Source: an uncultured bacterium (lineage in GTDB: Bacteria; Bacillota; Clostridia; Oscillospirales; Acutalibacteraceae). From it: a DNA stretch of 7,483 nucleotides. The notes below the pieces were generated by a model that searched no databases, had not been told where the DNA came from, and saw only the letters and a list, made by a program, of their open reading frames with translations. The stretch is from assembly GCA_945949625.1 (NCBI GenBank), contig CAMFFI010000045.1, positions 1-7,483 on the forward strand. Direction: 5' to 3'. Positions 5,231 through 7,483 of the stretch are shown piece by piece. The position numbers were made by a program, and so were the translations under genes. Position 1 is the stretch's first letter; each line of letters opens with the position of its first letter.

Positions 5231-5471
5231 AGCAAGGAGATATACTAAAGGTAAACTTCATTTCTCATCAATAGTTTTCCCAATAATAAATAAAAACAAT
5301 AACTTCCCATTACACATTTAGCTGGATGACAGAACTCAGAAAACCGGAGTTGTTCTCTGCGAACATGTTAAATCTTTAGACGTAAATGTAATGACATACG
5401 CTGTTGTAGAGCAACTTCCAAAAGATATACTTGATAAAATTATTAATAGTGTCTTTACGAAAATAGAATGA
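5224..5471 (+). pseudogene. mazF: MazF-type endoribonuclease toxin, internally deleted
   Basis: The start ATG 5224 overlaps the MazE stop (ATGGTAA), the usual mazEF arrangement. MVKQGDILKVNF is a normal MazF N-terminus, but the frame stops at TAG 5272-5274. Homology resumes near 5270 in another frame with IVFPIINKNNNFPLHI, an in-frame TAG at 5319-5321, then LDDRTQKTGVVLCEHVKSLD and on to KIE with TGA at 5469-5471. About 35-40 central residues are missing compared with the usual length of about 110, including the region that normally carries the conserved GHEQxGxRP-type motif. The protein cannot be a working mRNA interferase. With the frameshifted antitoxin, the whole module is a relic. Confidence 0.87.
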
Positions 5472-5483
5472 CGTAGATATATC

Positions 5484-5523
5484 TCTTCCTCAGCTGAGTA
5501 GCTAAGGCAGGGATTTTTCTTTT
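5484..5523 (+). terminator. Probable terminator downstream of the mazEF relic
   Basis: CCTCAGCT (5488-5495) pairs with AGCTAAGG (5500-5507) with one C/A mismatch and loop GAGT. It can be extended outward through a single-base bulge. TTTTTCTTTT follows at 5514-5523. The imperfect stem makes efficiency uncertain. Confidence 0.5.
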
Positions 5524-5541
5524 GATATTTTATGAGGAATT

Positions 5542-5568
5542 TGTGGTGCAATGTTGCGCCACATTTTT
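5542..5568 (+). terminator. Hairpin plus T-run in the leader of the dockerin-GH25 gene
   Basis: TGTGGTGCAA (5542-5551) and TTGCGCCACA (5554-5563) form an almost perfect stem with one T-G pair, closely followed by TTTTT (5564-5568). It lies 20 nt before the TTG start and directly before the ribosome binding site. It may be a second terminator for upstream transcripts, insulating the gene, or an attenuator within its own leader. No clear promoter is visible between the mazF relic and this hairpin, so the start of the transcript is unknown. Confidence 0.5.
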
Positions 5569-5587
5569 AGGAAAGAGGTAGTTCAAA

Positions 5588-7483
5588 TTGAAACACAAAA
5601 GAATTTCAAAAATCACATCATTTTTTCTTTCGGCGTTAATGACGACAAGCTTTGCAGTCGGGAACAGCGTTTCTGCTGCCGAATGGATAAGAGGTGATGT
5701 AAACAACGACCAAGTTGTTGACATCAGGGACGCAACAGAAATACAGTCTGTGTTAGTTAAGTTGAATCCGCCCTGCGAGAATTTTGATGTAATTGCAGAT
5801 TTTAACAACGACGGAAAAGTAAATATCAGGGACGCAACAGAGATACAGTTCTATATTGCAGAAATAAAAGAGGAAACCGAACCGTCAAGCAGTACAGAAA
5901 CCTCTGAAACTGAAATGACGGAGCAAACAACAGAAACAGTAACTCAGCCTGTCAGTACCGAACAGACAGAGCCTTCTGAAACACAACAGGTAAGCACAGA
6001 GCCAATAAGCACTGAACCTTCTGAAACAGAAAGCACCACAGAGGTAACAGAGGCAACGGAAACTCAACCGGAAAGCACAGAGCCTTCAAGCTCAGAACAA
6101 ACGGAGCCGATTACAACCGAACCCGAAACCACAGTGCCGGATACAACACAGGCAACGGAAAAAACTGAAACAACAGAAGTAACTGAAACAACGGAACCTA
6201 CGACTGAGGTTGTTTACCCTTCATATATAAAGCTTAGTGCAGATGAAATTAAACTGGGACAGGGCGAAACATTTGATTTAGAGGTTGAAAGTGATATAGA
6301 AGATTATACTTTCTCCTTTGAGTCAAGCGACAGCTCCGTTGCAATCGTAACGGAAAACGGTGAAATTACAGCCGTCGGAATAGGTACGGCGGTAATTACC
6401 TGTAAAGCCGAAAACGGACTTGAAGCTGTATGCAACATACAGGTATGTAAGATGGCACAGTCAATAACGCTTAATAAAACAGAGCTTACATTAGGTGTAG
6501 GTGAAGTTTTTGATTTAGACAGTTATGCTCCAAGCGGATGTGCGGCATACCACAGAGATTACTATTCTGATAACAGTAATGTTGCTTCGGTAGAAATAGA
6601 AGGCGGTCTTGTAACTGCAAAAGCAGTCGGAACAACATACATAAGATGTAAGCTTGTAAACGGTGTAGAGGGAGTTTGTAAGCTTACAGTAATGCCGTTA
6701 TCCGGAAGTGTAACCCTTAATGCAACTAATTTAACATTAGGCAAAGGCGAAACCTTTGATTTAAACAGCTATATTCCCGACGGAACAATGGCTTATTACA
6801 GAAATTATTATTCGGATAACAGTAATATTGCATCCGTAGAAATCGGCGGCGGTCTGGTAACTGCAAAAGCAGTCGGAACAACAAAAATAAGATGCAGACT
6901 GACAAATGGTGTAGAGGCTGTTTGCAACGTAACAGTAAAAAATGCTCCCACAAAAGTAACATTGAGTAATTACAGTCTCAATTTAAAGGTAGGAGAAAGT
7001 TATACAATAGCAGCACACTCAAACAGTGGAGCATATTCAAGAAACAATACTTGGACCACATCAAACAGTAAATCAGTAACCGTATCGGGTGGAACAGTTA
7101 AAGCAATGCGTCCGGGAAATGTTACTGTAACAATCAAAACCTACAACGGTGTTACAGCAAGCTGTAAAATAACGGTTAAGGAAAGTATATACAAGGGAAT
7201 TGATGTTTCAAACTGGAACAAAGAGGTTGATTTCAACAAGGTAAAGGCAGACGGATATAGCTTTGTTATCATTCGTGCAGGATACGGAAACTCAGCGTCA
7301 CAGAAAGACAGAATGTTTGAAACACATTATAAAAACGCAAAAGCCGCAGGCTTAAAGGTAGGAGCATATTGGTATTCCTATGCAGACAGCGTAGCAGACG
7401 CAAAAAAAGAAGCACAGGCTTGTATAAGTGCAATTAAGGGAAAAGGATTTAATCTTCCTGTGTATTATGACCTCGAAGATGAT
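5588..7483 (+). CDS. Secreted dockerin-Big_2-GH25 muramidase (3' end cut by window)
   Basis: The frame is open for 632 codons to the window edge. TTG 5588 is chosen because AAAGAGG (5572-5578) lies 9 nt upstream and the protein then opens with a signal peptide: KHKR, a hydrophobic core, and probable cleavage after VSA-A near residue 31. Residues 36-92 form a dockerin with two calcium-binding loops (D37, N39, D41, D45, D48 and D71, N73, D75, N79, D82), each followed by RDATEIQ; dockerins bind cohesins on scaffoldins. Residues 93-208 are a Thr/Ser/Glu/Pro linker. Four Ig-like Big_2 repeats lie near 213-287, 290-369, 372-451 and 454-531. A GH25 domain starts at 536 (YKGIDVSNWN, with D539) and reaches YYDLEDD, where D628 and E630 match the catalytic DxE pair that cleaves the MurNAc-GlcNAc glycan of peptidoglycan. 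The end of GH25 lies outside the window. Confidence 0.9.
   Translation, partial: MKHKRISKITSFFLSALMTTSFAVGNSVSAAEWIRGDVNNDQVVDIRDATEIQSVLVKLNPPCENFDVIADFNNDGKVNIRDATEIQFYIAEIKEETEPSSSTETSETEMTEQTTETVTQPVSTEQTEPSETQQVSTEPISTEPSETESTTEVTEATETQPESTEPSSSEQTEPITTEPETTVPDTTQATEKTETTEVTETTEPTTEVVYPSYIKLSADEIKLGQGETFDLEVESDIEDYTFSFESSDSSVAIVTENGEITAVGIGTAVITCKAENGLEAVCNIQVCKMAQSITLNKTELTLGVGEVFDLDSYAPSGCAAYHRDYYSDNSNVASVEIEGGLVTAKAVGTTYIRCKLVNGVEGVCKLTVMPLSGSVTLNATNLTLGKGETFDLNSYIPDGTMAYYRNYYSDNSNIASVEIGGGLVTAKAVGTTKIRCRLTNGVEAVCNVTVKNAPTKVTLSNYSLNLKVGESYTIAAHSNSGAYSRNNTWTTSNSKSVTVSGGTVKAMRPGNVTVTIKTYNGVTASCKITVKESIYKGIDVSNWNKEVDFNKVKADGYSFVIIRAGYGNSASQKDRMFETHYKNAKAAGLKVGAYWYSYADSVADAKKEAQACISAIKGKGFNLPVYYDLEDD
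5867..6211 (+). repeat. Low-complexity Thr/Ser/Glu linker-coding repeat
   Basis: The segment codes for residues about 94-208, almost only T, S, E, P, Q and V, with irregular recurring units such as TEPSET and STEP. It is a flexible, acidic, probably glycosylated spacer separating the dockerin from the Ig-like and catalytic domains. Its repetitive DNA makes long antisense open frames, which are not genes. Confidence 0.75.
6455..6940 (+). repeat. Tandem near-identical Big_2 repeats
   Basis: Repeats 2 and 3 of the muramidase correspond closely with a period of 246 nt (82 residues). YYSDNSN(V/I)ASVEI and GGLVTAKAVGTT are shared almost unchanged, and stretches of DNA such as that coding TAKAVGTT are identical. 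Repeats 1 and 4 are more divergent. This points to recent internal duplication in this protein. Confidence 0.75.

Noticed and set aside
4989..5321. A genuine 110-residue AbrB-like protein
   Set aside because: Only the first 45 residues match the family; the rest is out-of-frame MazE tail and MazF sequence, so it is a frameshift product.
5336..5808. Minus-strand open frames over the mazF relic and the muramidase start
   Set aside because: No ribosome binding sites or domains; the plus strand carries recognisable MazF and dockerin coding sequence.
5885..6067. Minus-strand open frame rich in Cys, Phe and Leu
   Set aside because: It is the complement of the Thr/Ser/Glu linker repeat of the muramidase and has no expression signals.
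6562..6962. Two minus-strand open frames under the Ig-like repeats
   Set aside because: Shadows of the muramidase coding frame, which is continuous and has clear domains.

Overview
The window looks like chromosome of a low-GC, gut-type Clostridia. A Ruminococcus-like or Eubacterium siraeum-like member of the Oscillospiraceae is my best guess. The pointers are AT-rich Gram-positive promoters and ribosome binding sites, a tRNA gene with its CCA encoded, a LicD surface-polymer locus, and a secreted cell-wall hydrolase with a cellulosome-type dockerin. The genus is an inference; nothing in the window proves it.

Region 1 (1-3170) is the end of a surface-glycan operon. It holds the last 30 codons of an IspD/TarI-like cytidylyltransferase, an intact extended SDR (NAD-dependent epimerase/dehydratase), and a 627-residue protein joining an SDR-like domain without its NAD-binding glycines or Tyr-Lys catalytic pair to a complete LicD phosphotransferase domain. 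Together they suggest making a CDP-activated polyol or sugar and transferring its phosphate onto a cell-surface glycan.

Region 2 (3167-3567) is an RNA transcription unit. A near-consensus promoter begins inside the licD stop codon, followed by a leader of about 225 nt with strong complementarities (including a possible pseudoknot), a tRNA-Leu(CAG) and an intrinsic terminator.

Region 3 (3568-5523) looks accessory. It has a hairpin-rich stretch without a clear gene, a complete Fic protein with an N-terminal HTH and its own inhibitory motif behind a promoter with a large dyad, and then a dead mazEF toxin-antitoxin locus. In that locus the antitoxin is frameshifted, and the toxin has an internal deletion and an in-frame stop.

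Region 4 (5524-7483) begins a large secreted protein, cut by the window edge. It has a signal peptide, an N-terminal dockerin, a long Thr/Ser/Glu linker, four Big_2-type Ig-like repeats and a GH25 muramidase domain that reaches its catalytic DxE motif just before the sequence ends.

The observations most worth following are the pseudo-SDR-LicD fusion, the structured leader before tRNA-Leu, the decayed mazEF, and the dockerin-bearing muramidase. No CRISPR array, complete insertion sequence or rRNA is visible.
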